This document shows positions 10,177 through 22,110 of a stretch of 64,000 bases of DNA, piece by piece (the first letter of the stretch is position 1; each line of letters starts with the position of its first letter). A program made the position numbers and the translations under genes. The DNA lies in NCBI GenBank assembly GCA_033557465.1, contig CM066040.1, positions 1-64,000 on the forward strand, written 5' to 3'. The notes beneath the pieces are model-generated. The model searched no databases. It had not been told where the DNA came from and saw only the letters and a program-made list of their open reading frames with translations. The stretch is from Ichthyophis bannanicus. Taxonomy: Eukaryota; Chordata; Amphibia; Gymnophiona; Ichthyophiidae.

Positions 10177-11050
10177 CTAGTTTAAAGCCCTCTTCAGTAG
10201 ATTAGCCAGTCTACTACAGATGATGCGTTGACCTTTCTTGGACAGATGGATGCCATCTCTGCTCTGCAACCCTTGGAACAACCTCCCATGGTCTAGGAAA
10301 CCAAAACGCTCTCGATGACACCATCCATGCAGCCATGCATTCATCTCCAGGATGCGAGCCTCTCTGCTTGGCCTTTACCCTCACATGGAGTATTGAAGAG
10401 AACACCACCTGTGCACCTAACTGCTTCACTCTCTGTCCCAGAGCCATGAAGTCACTTTTGATACGTTCCGAGGTATACCTGGCAGTATCATTTGTTCCAA
10501 CATGGATTAGCAACATTGGGTAATAGTCAGTGGGCTTGACGAGTCTCGGCAAACTCTCTGTAACATCTTGGATTTTTGGCACCAGGCAGACAGCATACCA
10601 TATGGACATCAATTCTGGTCGGCAGATGGACGCCTCAGTACCCCTCAGAAGAGAGTCTCCAACCACCACTAACCTTCGTTTCCTTCTGGTCACTGATTCT
10701 GCAACTTTGGGGTACTTGAACTCTGGTTCTTCCTTTTCCAGGGATGCTTTCACCTCCTCCACTTCCAGGGGCTACATAATGGTTCTTCAATTCAAGGGCT
10801 GGAGAAGTTGGATTGGTGAGTTTGCAGGCCCTGGTTACTTGTGTCCAACCATCGACATTCTGTTGGCACCCATCTTCTCCTGTGCTGGAGAGCTTGGTTG
10901 CTGCAAGAAGCATCTCATCAACGTACTTCTCACTGTCTGAATGCTCCTCAGCCTCGCCACCTCCTCTCTGAGTTTCCTGCACTTGTTTCCTCAGAGCTTC
11001 AGCATGCAGGCACCCCTGCACATGGAACTGGTCCTTCAAACTGGCATTAG
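10177..11050 (-). pseudogene. CR1 ORF1 with SGNH esterase domain
   Basis: ORF1 of many CR1 elements encodes an RNA-binding protein fused to an SGNH-family esterase, thought to act at membranes or in RNP assembly. Here an N-terminal frame (11039-10635) has a coiled-coil-like 'ALRKQVQETQRGGG' start and 'SDSEKYVDEMLLAATKL'. The frame 10762-10214 has block I 'RRLVVVGDSLLRGTE' with the catalytic serine and block III 'LLIHVGTNDTARY' with the N-D pair. The block V D-G-x-H motif ('RDGIHLSKKG') is present at about 10247-10220, but one frame off, so a single frameshift separates nucleophile and His. The reading frame ends with TAG at 10177, a few bases before ORF2. This esterase signature makes CR1 certain over L2. 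Confidence 0.85.
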
Positions 11051-11475
11051 GACCTCTGGGCTGGACCGAGGCAGAAGCTGTAACGGGGGCAACAGCTTTA
11101 GCAAATAACGATTTTTCCCAGCCATTGTTTTGTTCCGTGGAGCTTAGGTATCTGTTAAAGCCAAAACGAAAGAGATCTACCAGTACCAGCGGGTTTTCGC
11201 AGCTATCCTTTCCCGAGAAAAAGCAGTTAAATCTCTTTAATTATATTCAAAATGTGCTGGTCCAATTCTCTGTGAGTGTGTTAAAGTGGGGAGGTGCGCT
11301 ATAAGAGCAGACTGCTACACTAGGGGTGGGTGTGAGTCGGGGTGGGTAGGGAGGGAACTAACACCTGATTAGTGTTAGCAGTTTTCGAAACCTGAGGAGG
11401 TTACTAGAGTTGTCAGTAACCCTATGTGTGCTCAAGGAAAGTTCCCCTAAAGCACCAAAAAAGAAAGTAACCTTG

Positions 11476-12206
11476 CTTTAAAAAATATACAAGTATCAAG
11501 CATCATCCCATCTTCCCTTCCTCACATTTCATTGCCCCACATGGCACTTCTTTATCTTCCCCACCTCCCCCTGTAATGCCAATATCTTCCCTTTTCTACA
11601 TTCTCCAGAATCCAGCACCCTCTCAACTTCCACTTCATTACTCCCTTTGTCTAGCAACCTCGCCTCCCCTTCCTCTCCCTAACCCACCTAGACATCCAAC
11701 ATCTTTTCGGTCCTGTGCTATCCCTACCCCCAAAGGTATCCAGCATCTCCTCCTCTTCCCTTTTCAGGCCTGCTACCATCACTTATCCATCTATCCTAAC
11801 CTGAAGAACCTGCCCCAAGGGCCTGCAAAGCGAAAAGACTCAGCACAGGGATATGATCAAGTCTGCTGTGTCCCGTGTCACTAACATAAGCTTCCTATCA
11901 GAAGGACAGGATGTGGCCAGGGTAATTTCCACGACAATGCATAGTAAGTGCGCAAAGGTTCTGCTGCCACACGGGACAGCCACCTTTAGGTGCTGCGGCC
12001 TACCGCACCAGTGTTTCGCTGCTGCCCCCTGAATTCTGCTGCTCTAGGTAGATTGCTTAGTTATCTTAGTGTAGGGCCAGCCATCTCATCTGACTTGCTT
12101 CTAGGAGAAGTTAATATAGGAAGTATTAGGTGAAAAACCACTTAAACCTCTCTTCCTGCCCACAATGATGGAGCTGGATATTGCTCCAACTAACTTCACT
12201 GTCTAG
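11476..12206. other. pyrimidine-rich spacer, no gene
   Basis: Positions 11510-11790 are C/T-rich with repeated 'ccatct(t)c', 'ccagcatct' and 'cctctccc' words, typical of a degenerate satellite-like repeat. The sequence after 11880 is unassigned. Open frames here are low-complexity artefacts. Confidence 0.4.
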
Positions 12207-12395
12207 AGCAAGGTTTCCCAAACTTGTCATGGTGACCACACAGCCAGAAAGGTTTTCAAGTATCCATAAAATATGCTCGCGAGCAATTTAACTGGGCCTT
12301 CACTCAGTTTCACAGTTCCTCCATACATATTCATTGTTATATCTGGAAAGCTCAAATGTCTGTGGGGTCCCCAATACAGATTTCGAAAGCACTGC
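12207..12395. mobile_element. degenerate short TIR element (hAT-like)
   Basis: The left end, 'aaggtttcccaaacttgtcatgg', continues into 'gccagaaaggttttcaagtatcc'. The right end, read in reverse, is 'aagcagtgctttcgaaatctgtattgggga' with a matching 'gacatttgagctttccagatat'. The 'gccag..aggttttca..tatcc' word and 'aatatgtat' resemble the better preserved element at 29507-30380. It is non-coding and decayed. Confidence 0.45.
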
Positions 12396-12739
12396 TTCAA
12401 GCTCTAGCGATTCCAAAAACATAGAAGTGTAAACACGCATTATAGTACTTGGTTATATCCATATTACATTATATATAGAAACAAGAATTCACTACGACGT
12501 AGGTTTTCCTTAAAAAGTGAGATAGATTCACTTCTTGGATTTCTTGTTCAGGCTCATGACCATGTAACGATTTCGGGGTTCTGCTCACTACTACTTACTA
12601 GTACTGCATTGCTTGTATAGTTTTTCGCGTACAAGGCATACACAGCATTGTACAGACACATATTACAAAGTATCTGTCGTTTCTGCCTCATCTCCAGTAC
12701 GCTCTGCCCCATCTACATGTCAAGACAGCCCCAGCGCAA
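12396..12739. other. unassigned, AT-rich
   Basis: No repeat family or gene is recognised. It is AT-rich with many short ORFs that have no domain content. Confidence 0.3.
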
Positions 12740-13440
12740 TAGATGAGAACATTCTACGGGTACAGTCAGGGAAGGGTCCCCACCAATTCGACACATGAAG
12801 CTTGAGAACAAAGAGAATTAATGTATCAAAAGCAGGCTGAAAGTCTACTATTGGTGCTTGCCTTTTTAGCCTATGGATGTTTAAAGGGGGAGCAGATGAA
12901 AACCTGGATACGTAAAGATACAGGTAGTTTGTTCCAGGCATAAGGAGCACCATTTAGCAAGGTGACAAGGATCCGAAGTCTGGTATATTTGGCCTTCCTC
13001 TGTTGATAGAGAAGGGCATAAGCAGAGAAGGAGAATTCTTGTTAATCCAGTAGGGAATTACCGATGTGGACGAATCCACAAAGAGCGAGTGTAGGGAGAG
13101 AGGAGAGAGGAAAGGTAGTGCCAAAAGCAATAGAAATGAATGCACTCGTGAGGTCACCGAAGGAGAAGTTTGTCATTGGATACAGGAAACAGAAGGGAAG
13201 CCCATGAAGTGGATTTGAGAAGATGGCGGTTATATGAGTACTATTGGAGGGCTGGTGCAGCCCCAAACGTTTTGAAACAGATTGAGGGGGAGATTGATGA
13301 CTCAGAGGAAGACCAGCAAGGAGGAGGTTGCAATAGTCGAGGTAAGGTAAGAAGTGACTACTAAACGAGCGGGACAAGTTGTTTTAAGTAGTGTGATTCA
13401 GAAAGGAAGGGGTGAATTTTGTTTAATGTTATTAGAGAAA
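12740..13440 (-). mobile_element. L2-type LINE 3' fragment
   Basis: The minus frame 13377-13042 contains 'FLPYLDYCNLLLAGLP', the conserved L2/CR1 C-terminal block, followed by a broken 'HWLPI'-like region ('NPLHGLPFCF'). Downstream, 12953-12720 has 'WCSLCLEQTTC'-like C-terminal wording in another frame. It is 5'-truncated and frameshifted. Confidence 0.65.
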
Positions 13441-13527
13441 AACAGCAGCATATTCTCAAAATGAAAAGATGTTGACATCACACAAACCCTTGAATCCCAT
13501 GACATTTATTTCTTTGACACTGGCACA

Positions 13528-13568
13528 CCCCCTCCCACCCCCCCCCCCCCCCCCCCCCCTCCCCCCCC
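13528..13568. repeat. poly(C) tract
   Basis: A nearly pure C run of about 40 bases, broken by single T or A residues. Such tracts are length-variable and error-prone in sequencing. Confidence 0.9.
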
Positions 13569-13569
13569 A

Positions 13570-14884
13570 AAACCTCACAGAAAACGTTGAAAATAGCAAG
13601 CTACCAATAGAATTGTGGGTATTTCATAAGATGTTCTGTCTCCACTTAAAACCAAAAAAAACTTGCGCAATAACCAAGGACCCCTATGGACCCTTGAATT
13701 TCTGTTCACTTCCTTTGTTCATGTACGCAAGCTGCAAAAAACAAAGCTTGAATGATGAAATGGTGTGTCAAGGACTTCTGTTCAGTATCTGTAATACCCA
13801 AGACAATTGTTCCTGGTCCTGCCGAGTCAAAGGTTGTGTCTGTTGGCTTAATGCCATGTCTCTTTTCTACCCAAGTAAAACTCATTAGGGAAACCATACC
13901 TAATCATATATATATGAAGTTTTTGCATTCCTCTATCCCTCTCACTTATTTATTGTATTGAAAATTTTTTTCTTACATTTCTCTTCGGTTCGGCTGTAAC
14001 AATAGTTGGGTAGTGCCTTCGCACCAAATAAGCTTATATAAACAGAAAATTCCATTGCTAATGTATTTCGCCCTTGCAATGTCCTCAAAAACACAAGAGC
14101 TTTTAGTATAGGCTACTATTTGCTTACTGTTAAAGATTTTATAGAAAAGTTGATTACATGTCTCACTTCATCATCTAAGTTAAATATGTAAGATGTTTCT
14201 AAAAATTCAATACCTATTTCTACAGAGGGTTTCATTTTTGTTTTTCTTTTTTTTTGTGGGGGGGGGGGGGGAGGGAGGTGGAGGAGCCCTGGTTGTTTTT
14301 AAACTCTCATATCCAGGAATGCTTTGCACACACAAAAATGTCCTTAATTGCTGGCATATGCTGCTGAAATTACTAAAAAAGGCCAATATTTGCAATCCAA
14401 AGATGGTTAAACAAGGAAGCCCAGGATGTGGAACACAGATGTAACAGTTTATATCCACACAGTAGGAATGAACAAGACAAACTAATCTTACACACAGTTT
14501 ACATTATGAAGGAATATGATGGCACGCTACAAACCAGAGAAATTTTAACCCCAGGTTATGTATAGCAGTTACTCAAGAGGGGGGGGCAGGCTAATTAGTA
14601 AAATATAGTACAGACAGGGCCATCAAAATCACTATGGACATACTGCTTGACAGCGCATTAAAACTGAACAATGATAGACTGGACAAATAACGGGCCAAAG
14701 AGGTGACAAATTTCACATATAACTGTTTTGCCTGAAAACAATATCCCAAAAAAAAGTATACTAAGTCAAGATTAAAACTCCTAAAAATTGGCAGTATGTC
14801 TGTACACCAGAACTTTGTACATAGAAGCAATTTTACTTACAACACAGAGTGAAGGAGCATTTTAATGATTAAAGCAATTAGCCT
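13570..14884. other. unassigned AT-rich region with a T/G homopolymer
   Basis: I find no gene. A (T)n-(G)n stretch lies at about 14244-14276. ORFs spanning it are low-complexity. The overall base composition is AT-rich and unlike the GC-rich DIRS and L2 5' regions. Confidence 0.35.
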
Positions 14885-14965
14885 GAGAACCAGGGAAGTC
14901 AGGATTCCAAACACTAGCTTCTTAATGGACACTCCTTGTGACCTTGCAACTTGTCATTTAACCCT
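14885..14965 (+). mobile_element. MIR-like SINE core fragment
   Basis: 'gtgaccttgcaacttgtcatttaaccctcc' resembles the conserved MIR/V-SINE core ('ctttgggcaagtcacttaacc'). A better copy of the same core is at 36790. This fragment is short and diverged. Confidence 0.45.
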
Positions 14966-15011
14966 CCGTTACCGGACGGTGGTATTTACTTAAGAAGCTG
15001 ATGTAATAAGC

Positions 15012-15070
15012 GGTGCTTTAGGAAACAGTGACACTGAACGCGGTTCAGTGCGTTTTCAGTTTCCTAGCAA
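15012..15070. repeat. imperfect hairpin
   Basis: 'tttaggaaac' with 'cactgaac' on the left pairs with 'gttcagtg' and 'gtttccta' on the right around a short loop. It may be the fused end of a short TIR element. No function is evident. Confidence 0.5.
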
Positions 15071-15225
15071 GGCACACTGAAAATAAGTTTTAATCCCGAT
15101 GCAGCAAAGGCTAACAGCATGCAAATTACTGCAACATTAAGAAAATATGCAGAGAGCCAAAACTGCACCACATCGCTGCAGTACGCATGCTGCCCAATTT
15201 TCTACATTAAGAAAACAGCCGGAAT

Positions 15226-15725
15226 NNNNNNNNNNNNNNNNNNNNNNNNNNNNNNNNNNNNNNNNNNNNNNNNNNNNNNNNNNNNNNNNNNNNNNNNNNN
15301 NNNNNNNNNNNNNNNNNNNNNNNNNNNNNNNNNNNNNNNNNNNNNNNNNNNNNNNNNNNNNNNNNNNNNNNNNNNNNNNNNNNNNNNNNNNNNNNNNNNN
15401 NNNNNNNNNNNNNNNNNNNNNNNNNNNNNNNNNNNNNNNNNNNNNNNNNNNNNNNNNNNNNNNNNNNNNNNNNNNNNNNNNNNNNNNNNNNNNNNNNNNN
15501 NNNNNNNNNNNNNNNNNNNNNNNNNNNNNNNNNNNNNNNNNNNNNNNNNNNNNNNNNNNNNNNNNNNNNNNNNNNNNNNNNNNNNNNNNNNNNNNNNNNN
15601 NNNNNNNNNNNNNNNNNNNNNNNNNNNNNNNNNNNNNNNNNNNNNNNNNNNNNNNNNNNNNNNNNNNNNNNNNNNNNNNNNNNNNNNNNNNNNNNNNNNN
15701 NNNNNNNNNNNNNNNNNNNNNNNNN
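15226..15725. other. assembly gap, 500 N
   Basis: Exactly 500 Ns, a conventional placeholder length. It falls just past the integrase end of the retrovirus, where env and the 3' LTR would be expected. Confidence 1.
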
Positions 15726-15739
15726 ATGGCTGTTCTGCT

Positions 15740-17100
15740 GTCCCCTGCTCAGGTTCAGGATCAGCGGCGGGCTTGACTCTGCTGTGGTGGATCCAGGAAT
15801 CGATTATCTGCTACCTTTACTGCAGTTGGGGTAGACAGGGATGACGGTGTATGGTCCCTTCCAATGGGGTTCCAACGGTGTCTTCTTCCAATCTTTGATC
15901 CAGCACCGAGGTACCTCTGGTAGGGATGCAAAGGTTCTGCTGTCAAGTTTATAGGCAACTGGTCTTGGATCCCCGCATTGATAGTCTGCATAACAAAACT
16001 AAGAGCTAGGAGTTCTTGCCTGGTTCTTTCTGAACCAATTTGGGCCTAGACTTCCTGTAATTCCGTCCCTGTACTATTGGTGGGGGTTTACCAGACAGAA
16101 CTTCAAAAGGGGAACAACCTGTTTTGACTTTGCAGGAGCTGAGCGTATTCTGAGTTAAGCTCTTGGGATCACTTGGGGCCACTTTAGGTTGGTGTCTCCT
16201 GACAAAGCTTAGACATCTGGGCTTTTAGGGTACGATTCATTCGCTCAACTTTCCCTGAACTCTGGGGTCTGTATGCAGTGTGGAGCTTCCATTGTTATCT
16301 TGCAAGGCTTTTGCTAACTGTTTGGTAATCTGGGAAACAAATGAGGGGCCATTGTCTGACCCTATTACTGCTGGAATTCCAAACCTAGGGACAAATCTCT
16401 CCTCAGTAAAAGCTTTGGTAACTTCTCGATCTTTTTTTGTCAGTTCTGTTTGGGAAGGCTTCTACCCACCCGGAAAAAGTACAAACTAATACTAAAATAG
16501 TTAATGAAGATCCATTGGCTTTTGGCATTTCAGTAAAATCAATTTGCAGGTGGTGCATGGTGGTTTACACCTCCTGAACTGAACTCTGGGTGCTGTAATA
16601 AGGCCTTGCTTGGCATTGTTTTTGGGCACCAATTAGACATTGGCGTGCTACTGAAGCTGATATTTTGTCAACAGAGTAATGTAGAAATGTGGTCTGAGTG
16701 CTTTTTCCATATCACTTTTTCCCATAGGGGGTGGCTTCGTGAAAGGGCTTTGACAAAGGATGGTCCTAACCATTCGGGAATTACTATTCGTCCTGGGGTT
16801 GACGGCCCTCGTGCTGGTGGCAGCTCAATCCATCCTCTTTCCAGTATTCATCTTCCTTGTTACAGTAGTAATCTAATTCTTTGGTGGTATATCATGGTGT
16901 CCATAAGTTTAAAGGTACTCAAAAAAGAAACAATGCTGCTTGCATTGGCAATGGCTTGTGGTTTAATCGTGTCCTGTCATAGCTTGCTTGGCCGTGATGA
17001 GGCATCTGCGAAAATATTTTCCATCGGGGAAACTTCTCCTTTTCTCTGCTTGATGTACTCTACAATGCATGACCCGCTACACGAGTTGGAGGCACAAACT
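15740..17100 (-). pseudogene. ERV integrase remnant
   Basis: Integrase would join viral cDNA to host DNA. The first catalytic aspartate lies in 'LQIDFTEMPKA' (about 16553-16520), the second in 'VIGSDNGPSFVS' (about 16370-16335), and the glutamate in 'RPQSSGKVE' (about 16265-16240). So the D,D-35-E triad positions are still readable, but in different frames. The C-terminal SH3-like domain ends with 'STPTAVKVADNRFLDP' (15840-15775). A zinc-binding N-terminal domain is expected at about 17080-16950 and is poorly preserved. It ends directly at the N gap. Confidence 0.85.
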
Positions 17101-17700
17101 GCATCAAGTAACTATCAGTAATCTCGGGGCCATACCTTGACTGATTTTCCTCCGGATGTAAATGAGCCCTCGTTCCTTACGAGAGGCTCCATGGGGAAGT
17201 CGGGTAGTAAAGGCATATTTGGAATATGTGAATATACATTCAACACAAGTTTTGTAATCCTTTAATAGTGGCTCGAGTGCGTGCTATCATCTTGCTGTTT
17301 AGTGGTGTGATGGGCCTGAGGCTAGAGCTGATGACTCAACGACTTCATGGTGAGTGAAACTGCATATCCGGCAAGCGTCGTGCCATTGAGGATGAGGACT
17401 GCTCCCATCAACATAATAGATTTGGGCAGGAGTGTCTATGGGCCACATCGGTCAGGTCAGGTATGGAGGAGGAATACAGTGTCCATGACTTCGATTACAA
17501 TCATGTTCTGGAAGCTCTTCACTAACGGGTATCACTGTGGCTGGATTCAGGCATGACTCACTTCCAGTTGTATCTGTGGGGTTTTTTTCACACATAACAT
17601 GCTCTGATATTTTAACATTCGGGAATTGGTGAGCCACTGCTTTGCCTTTCTGTTCCATGAGGGCAAGGACGGCATGTGGGACAGTGAATCGTAGATTCTG
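17101..17700 (-). pseudogene. ERV RNase H remnant
   Basis: 'IYYVDGSSPHPQW' at about 17425-17385 carries the first catalytic aspartate of retroviral RNase H in its V-D-G-S-S setting. Downstream blocks are broken. The preceding frame (17658-17452) is open and covers the RT connection region, including 'HQFPNVKISEHV'. Confidence 0.75.
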
Positions 17701-19290
17701 TCCTAATGTGAGCTTGTCCTGGTTAACTTTTTTTTCAGAACCAGGCTGTAGCTGAGACGGCTCTCAGGCAAAGGTGGCCATCCCTTTGGCCCCAGTGTCC
17801 ATTGTTTCGATAGGTATGCTACAGGTTCGCTCCCCAAGTCCCAATTTCTGCAGTCACCATGCCTAAGGCAGTTTCCTTGTGCTTCCTGTACAAAACAAGT
17901 GGGAAAAGGTTTGGTGAAATCTGGTAGTCCAAGGGATGGTGATGACATTAATTCTTCCTTTAACGTCTTGATTCTGAGACTGTATCCTGCTCAGGTTCAC
18001 ACCTTACAGTGGCGATTTTTCTTCTTCTCCTTTTGGGGCTTCATACAGTGGTTTTGTAATTTGGGGGGCAAAGTTGGGTATCCAGATATCACGGCAATAT
18101 CCTGCCGCTACCCAGAAAGGCTTCTGACTTGCTTCTGGTTGTTGGAGTTGGAATTCTGCAATACGTGGCTCTCTTTTTCTTTTTCTCTGCCTAATTTTCG
18201 GCTTCGCTTGGGTTTTATAGCAAAAGCCCAAGTATTTCACTTCTTTTTGGCATAGTTGTTCTTTTGCTCTGGAAAACTTTCTGTATCCAGCGTTCAGTAG
18301 TAAACTGCAAGAGATCTTTGGTGGCTTTGTATACAATTCACATTTCTGATTACGGCAGCTATCAGCAGATCCGTCCAACGTATTGGGAGAAGCACTCCTC
18401 TTCCCCGGGGCACCTGAGATAGCTTGAAAGGTCTTGCTTCAGTGTCAGCACTACGATGGTAGGTCGGAATTATTGAATCCTTGGGGTAATCGTGTCCCAG
18501 TTAAGTTGGCCTCCCTCTTCCAGAGAGTGGGGTCCCTGCCATTCAACATGCAAAAAATATCTGACTTACAGGGGCTAATCTTCATTTAGTAAAAGAATGC
18601 ATCTTTTAGATCTAGTAACAGTTAAAGTGGGTAGCCTTCAGCAGGTAATCAGTCTAGAAGAGGGGTAAGGATGGGGTACAACTGGATGCTATGGATTTTC
18701 AAACTGCTTCATTTCACTCTCCTTAGGAGGTCTTGCACTGGGCGGTAAGTCATCGTTTCCAGGTTTCTTTAACTGGCAAAAAGTGAGAGTGTTCCATGAG
18801 GATTGACATATTTTAGTAGGCCCATGTTCTAGTACTCTTTGTTACACTAGTGGGCGATGAATGCCTTCAATTGCAGTCTCTTGGGAGAGGGTACTGGTTT
18901 GACATGTACTGGTGTAATCACTAGGCTTAAGGGTTACAATTTACTGGGAGCTATATGTTTGGCTAGGCCTGGAGGACTGCCTTCTGCCCATACTCCAGGT
19001 GGTTGCAATCAAATGGTTCTTTAAGTTTTGTGTTCAAATAAGGTCTTGGGACAGAATCACAGCAATGTAATAATCGTCCATTCTTCTTCTCGGGGAACAT
19101 GTAAGCAGCATTATTCCTGCCGGTTTGGCTTTGGGGATTTACGGTCATTTGCATTTCTATTTCTCCTCTTTCGGAGAAGGATATTGGGCTTGTAGTTTGG
19201 CTAACATATCTCGTCCCAGTAGTGGGCACTGGACATTCATGGCATGTACATGAGATGGATGAGTTTATTTTGCTAGTCCTCCTAGACTGC
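17701..19290 (-). pseudogene. ERV reverse transcriptase remnant
   Basis: The RT begins with 'VWAEGSPPGLAKH' (about 18995-18955), a gammaretroviral RT signature. It continues through 'LLDLKDAFF' (about 18625-18595), 'RLPQGFNNS' (about 18490-18460) and a fingers/thumb segment 'VKYLGFCYKTQ' (about 18245-18215). The thumb end 'AAGYCRDIWIPNFA' lies at about 18105-18060. The catalytic box region near 18400-18370 reads 'NTLDGSADSC' in place of the expected Y-V-D-D wording, so the active site is disrupted. The longest open piece is 18378-18004. Frames change at least four times. Confidence 0.8.
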
Positions 19291-19450
19291 ATATACGATT
19301 CTGAAGGAAAGATTTTGTAGGCTTTTGGCACCAGGTTGCTCCTACAATGGGTGAACGCTTTTGTAGAAAAAGTGGGGCTATCGTTTTGTCTACTACTCGA
19401 ATGTTCTGCTCCAGTATCAAACCTAAAGTTCATAAACTTGGTCTCCTAAT
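19291..19450 (-). pseudogene. ERV protease remnant
   Basis: 'FRFDTGAEHSSS' at about 19428-19390 holds the D-T-G-A catalytic triad of a retroviral aspartic protease. The frame stays open from 19433 to 18963. Most of the protease core after the triad is recognisable only by position between gag and RT. Confidence 0.7.
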
Positions 19451-19689
19451 TTTGTATTCCGACCAATAGGCTCCTGGAGACCTAAAGCAAACTCGGAGCC
19501 CGGTCTGTCTGTTCCTTAATGTTGTCCCCGTCACTCTTCATCATTGGTCACTGTCGTAGCCCAATGCTATGTATGGCTCCTCCTCTTTATCTCCGCTGGA
19601 AGTGTTACTCGATTGGCTTCCCTCCTCGGTTTCGTGGCGACGGCCTCGTCTTTCTTCTTCCTCCACATGATTGGATTGTTTTCGTCATC

Positions 19690-21190
19690 TTGCTGGGCGA
19701 TCTTCGAGTTGCGGGCATGCATATCTCCAATGTCCTTCCCATCTCTGCAATAGGCGCCTTGGGTTTATGCCTAGTTGGGGCCAGGGCTTTCCACTTCGGG
19801 CCCCGCCCCCTTCCTCTGCTCCGTCGACTAGGGGTACCGTCCCCTTTTTCTGTTCAACTATGGCCGCAGCCAAAAAATTCAGCATTTCTTCTCATCTTTC
19901 GATCACATTCTCATCTGCTTTTCATTATCACGATCACATACACTTTATGAGCGGACTTCCAATAAACTGAGGTTGTATTCATGCCCTCAAAACCCATCTA
20001 ATTTTTGTAATTTACGTCTAATGTCTTGGTTGAGACTGATTTACAAAAGCAGATTCCACCATGCATTAAACTTCCTGGTGCATCGGGGATCATAGGGAGT
20101 ATACATTCTATATGCTTCAATAAATCTTTCATGAAAACTCTACCTGCTGGGGGCTCTCATCTATATCTTGGATACTACTCCTGCAACTTTGGAAAGGTTC
20201 ATATAGCTTTCCTGGGCCGCCACCCTTTTCAGGCCTTGCAGAAAGCCTTTGTGCGAAAATGGGCTAGGGTCTCTGATCCTCTTTCTGTTAATTGTTGGAT
20301 CCCATCGGGGGGTCTTCATTCGGGAATCTCTCTGCGGCCGCTTTCCCGATTGTCTATTCTTTCCAAACCTGGTCCTGGGAGCTACAGGGTTATCTCGCAA
20401 CAGCCAATCAATCAGCTGTTCTGTTTCTAATTCGTTGGCCCGCATCCTCTGTCGTAAATAGCAGTGGTCAGGAGCTGGCAGCAATCTGCCCAAGTTGGTT
20501 TGGTGTGGTTTCCATAATAGTATTCCCCACTAATTCTGTAAGTTCCTTAGGGGTTTATTTGGTATAGGAGGCATAATGTGTCCTCCAATTTAACAAATCA
20601 CGGTGTAGAGAGAAAGGGACATATCAACACATAGCTTAGGGGTTCCCGCTTACCACCTCATTATCATCATTTCCTTATGGGCCTAAAACTCCCAGGGGAC
20701 TTGCCCGGTAAGTGCATAATCTTGGCAGTAGATGTCTTCTTGGGATTGTGAGATATATTTTCGTAACTGTCCTGTCCCGGGGTCATTTTCTTGCTTCTTT
20801 CTACGTGTTTCACTTTGGCTGCTACATTTTAACTGGCAAACTACTTGCTGGCAACCACGTTTATAACTGTCAGCATCACTTTAGGGAAATTCTCGTCCTC
20901 CTCCCTTCTCTGTTCATGTATCTGACTCTCCTGTTCGGTCTCGGTAGAATCATCTTACTTCAATTAAAGGGAGCTTCATCTTCATGCTCTCTGGGTAATA
21001 AAAAAAAGCTTTTCGAGGGGTTGGGTCCCGTATCCCGCTTGTACCTCCTCCTTGGGGTTCTGGGGTGGGGACGCCGGCTGCTCTTACTGGCCCGGGGTTG
21101 AAGGCTTGTCGGTGGAACCCCATTTTCTGGGGAATCAGGATTTACCAGGAATGGGCTTCTTCTCACCTGGACTTCCTTATCCTTCCCACT
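19690..21190 (-). pseudogene. ERV gag remnant
   Basis: A minus-strand frame, 20493-20161, is basic and helix-rich, with 'LETEQLIDWLLRDNPV' as expected for capsid or downstream gag. A single CCHC-like nucleocapsid knuckle is suggested at about 19760-19715, where 'WEGHWRYACPQL' follows a 'QCAYCRD' in another frame. 21166-20960 is a proline/arginine-rich, possibly matrix-p12-like piece. Assignment rests on position upstream of protease and on the zinc-knuckle wording. Confidence 0.6.
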
Positions 21191-21200
21191 TTCTGTCTAG

Positions 21201-21879
21201 GCTGTTCGATTTTCCTGACTATTAAATCTGTCTTCGCTAAAATTATTCTGCACTGTTCTTAATAACAGCGCCTGCCGCCCAAGGGGGCGGATCTTCACAA
21301 ATACGTAACCCAGGAAGCTATATAGGGGGTACTGATCAGTGGTGCGCCTAATTCCGCACTCTACGGTGCACTAACTGGATAATTCCCTCATTAAAGGTTC
21401 CCTCTCTTGGCCAGGGTTAAGGGTCTAGATCGGGCCAAACTCCCTAGTACACAAAATCTGTAAACGGGCTGCAGTCATTTTAATACCATAAGATCTCCAG
21501 AATATACCTTCTTTTACAAAGTGTTGCGATCATACTATTTCTAATTGGAAGTGTTCCTAGTCTAATACCCCGGCCCCCTCCACCATTTTTCGATGTTGTG
21601 CGGCTCAACAACAGGACCAAAAGGGAAAAGGAAGGCGGACCTGGGTAAGGGGGCATCACGGGCCCCTTAGAAACGTTAGAAGGAGAACAAAATAACAGGA
21701 CAAGATGACAATCGCTTTCCCCACCTTTTCGCCCGACCTGAACGCGGTCGCCCTCCTGTCAGGGAAATGCGGCTAGTCAGGGGTCCGCCTTCGCTTGGTA
21801 CGCCTTTGCTGCCAGACCTCTCATTCACACTTCATTTCTCACCACAATCATGTAGCAACGTAATCCCAGAATGCGATTC
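21201..21879 (-). other. probable ERV leader, no coding signal
   Basis: Between the start of gag and an inserted L2 tail I see no domain. A primer-binding site complementary to a tRNA 3' end could not be placed with confidence. Confidence 0.35.
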
Positions 21880-22110
21880 GTTTCTATGTTTATGTTTGAT
21901 GGTTTGATTTAGAATTTGATTATACCGCTCAGGACAGAGGCATTAGAGGCGGTTTACAATTACAATATCATTCAAGGAAATACGGACAAAAGAACGCCAT
22001 TTATTTGATAGGACCAGAATCAGGACAAAGACAGTAAGACAGAAAATACAAGGAGAGGAGCACGGCAAACAGCGAGGTAGTTACCACAAAATAGACGCAA
22101 GTCAACCCAG
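21880..22110 (-). mobile_element. L2-tail/SINE fragment
   Basis: On the minus strand 'gtaaaccgcctctaatgcctctgtcctgagcggtata' precedes an A/T-rich tail, the pattern of L2 3' ends and of SINEs that borrow them ('taaaccgc...gcggtata'). Confidence 0.55.

Larger units (their letters stand above)
7230..11475 (-). mobile_element. near full-length CR1 LINE
   Basis: This is a two-ORF non-LTR retrotransposon of the CR1 clade, about 4.2 kb, so it is not 5'-truncated like most copies. It has a 5' leader (about 11475-11050), ORF1 with an SGNH-hydrolase domain, ORF2 with endonuclease and reverse transcriptase, and a short 3' UTR. It ends in a CR1-type octamer-like repeat, '(tttctatg)n', rather than poly(A). 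Frameshifts are few, which suggests a fairly young insertion. The 5' boundary is approximate. Confidence 0.9.
15726..21200 (-). mobile_element. endogenous retrovirus, gammaretrovirus-like (class I), degraded
   Basis: Reading the minus strand, gag, protease, RT, RNase H and integrase follow in the usual retroviral order, with many frameshifts and stops. RT and integrase wording is closest to gammaretroviral pol. No env is seen; it would fall in the N gap or is lost. No 3' LTR is visible before 14980. The candidate 5' LTR is at about 22960-23900. The copy cannot encode intact proteins. Confidence 0.85.

Noticed and set aside
15119..15844. Long ORFs running through N (also 41204-41957)
   Set aside because: The open frames are created by Ns in the assembly gaps.
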